52,661 nt of DNA. Origin: an uncultured Lentisphaeria bacterium (lineage in GTDB: Bacteria; Verrucomicrobiota; Lentisphaeria; Victivallales; UBA1829). Location of the stretch: contig CASEFP010000092.1 of the NCBI GenBank assembly GCA_949287225.1, forward strand, positions 1 to 52,661, written 5' to 3'. The position numbers and the translations under genes are program-made. Positions 52,116 through 52,661 of the stretch are shown one piece after another. A model generated the notes under the pieces. It ran no database searches, was not told the DNA's origin, and saw only the letters and a program-made list of their open reading frames with translations. How positions within the stretch are numbered: position 1 is the first letter of the stretch; every line of letters starts with the position of its first letter.

Positions 52116-52661
52116 ATGGAAAAACGTATCGATTCCTTCCGTCCGGCGCTCCCGGAATCCCTTCTCCGGGAATACAATTTCTTTGAACTCTATCCCTTCG
52201 ACGGCGGCGGAAGATTCATTCAGCAGGAGATTGCCGGTTCCATTGACGACCGTGCTATTACGCGGAACATCCTTTCCGGCGGAGCGCTTGCCGATTTCCT
52301 CGACACAGACGGGAAAATCGATTTCCTGAAATACGAGCAGTGGAGCACGATCGAAAAGTCCTGCTGGATCAATCGGATGTATTTCATCGTCTCGATGGCG
52401 CGCACCGCAATGCTGGACAATGATCCTGCTTTGGCGGAACGGGTCGTCGGCATCCTTCTGGATTTTCATGCGAGATACCGGCCGCCACGCGGAAAAGAGG
52501 CCGTTGCGGCGCTCAACGCCAGAGTCACGGAATCGCGCGACCGCGACTACAACAGCGGCAATGCAGACGGACGGACCGAATATCAATGGTATGACTTCCA
52601 GCCCGCTTCGCGGATCATCAACGTGCTGCACGCGATGTTCTTCCTGCGCGCCTTCCCGAAC
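52116..52661 (+). CDS. Probable heparinase II/III-like protein (3' partial)
   Basis: 182 residues are visible and the frame runs off the end with no stop. AAGAGG precedes the ATG. There is no signal peptide. Segments such as YEQWSTIEKSCWINRMYFIVSMARTAM and EYQWYDFQPASRIINVLHAMFFL fit the N-terminal alpha/alpha toroid of heparinase II/III-like polysaccharide lyases, but the resemblance is loose and the catalytic part is outside the window. An uncharacterised helical protein remains possible. Confidence 0.5.
   Translation, partial: MEKRIDSFRPALPESLLREYNFFELYPFDGGGRFIQQEIAGSIDDRAITRNILSGGALADFLDTDGKIDFLKYEQWSTIEKSCWINRMYFIVSMARTAMLDNDPALAERVVGILLDFHARYRPPRGKEAVAALNARVTESRDRDYNSGNADGRTEYQWYDFQPASRIINVLHAMFFLRAFPN

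Overview
The window suggests a Gram-negative member of the PVC group, most likely Lentisphaerota (Victivallis-like). This is inferred from gene content, not from a search. The main clues are two pseudopilins that combine an [10 protein letters not shown] leader with a C-terminal H-X9-DG motif, LacI/GntR-type regulators placed directly upstream of them, and secreted carbohydrate-active enzymes. A heptose epimerase (hldD) points to LPS. The DNA looks moderately GC-rich, and most genes have a clear AGGAGG-type ribosome binding site. I see no phage, insertion sequence or CRISPR array.

Region A (1-21096, all + strand, tightly packed and often overlapping) is a Tad/Flp-type pilus or secretion locus fused to a Ser/Thr phospho-signalling module. 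The Tad parts are TadG-like and TadE-like proteins, two short Flp-like prepilins, CpaB, the secretin CpaC, two CpaF-type ATPases (one with an N-terminal FHA domain), and TadB and TadC. The signalling parts are a transmembrane Ser/Thr kinase with periplasmic PEGA-like and Sel1 regions, two membrane FHA proteins, a PP2C phosphatase, and a short Bud32-like kinase that overlaps the phosphatase gene. The kinase N-terminus carries three near-identical repeats ending in T-x-x-D, a known type of FHA ligand. I infer a pilus or secretion machine whose assembly is gated by Thr phosphorylation, analogous in logic to the PpkA/PppA/Fha pathway of type VI secretion. No prepilin peptidase or TadZ is seen inside the window.

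Region B (21253-24309, - strand) is a four-gene operon: two membrane proteins of unknown function, an SGNH hydrolase and a secreted Cx5R phosphatase. It reads from a visible promoter that is divergent from the next unit.

Region C (24474-30740, +) and region D (39973-46775, +) are two parallel modules. Each has a strong sigma-70 promoter with a palindromic operator, then a LacI/GntR-type regulator, an H-X9-DG pseudopilin, and secreted or catabolic enzymes. In C these are an SGNH hydrolase and a GH42-like protein. In D they are a GH123/DUF4091-like protein, a secreted protein interrupted by an in-frame TAG, and an FAD-dependent oxidoreductase. They look like glycan-utilisation units, each with its own pseudopilin.

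Between and after these lie housekeeping genes: tlyA, a GAF-SpoIIE phosphatase, a small lipoprotein, hldD, a class II uvrA, a stand-alone 5'-3' exonuclease, gpmI, recJ between two tRNA-Leu genes, a split chromate transporter, a panE-like reductase and the start of a probable heparinase II/III-like gene that runs off the end.
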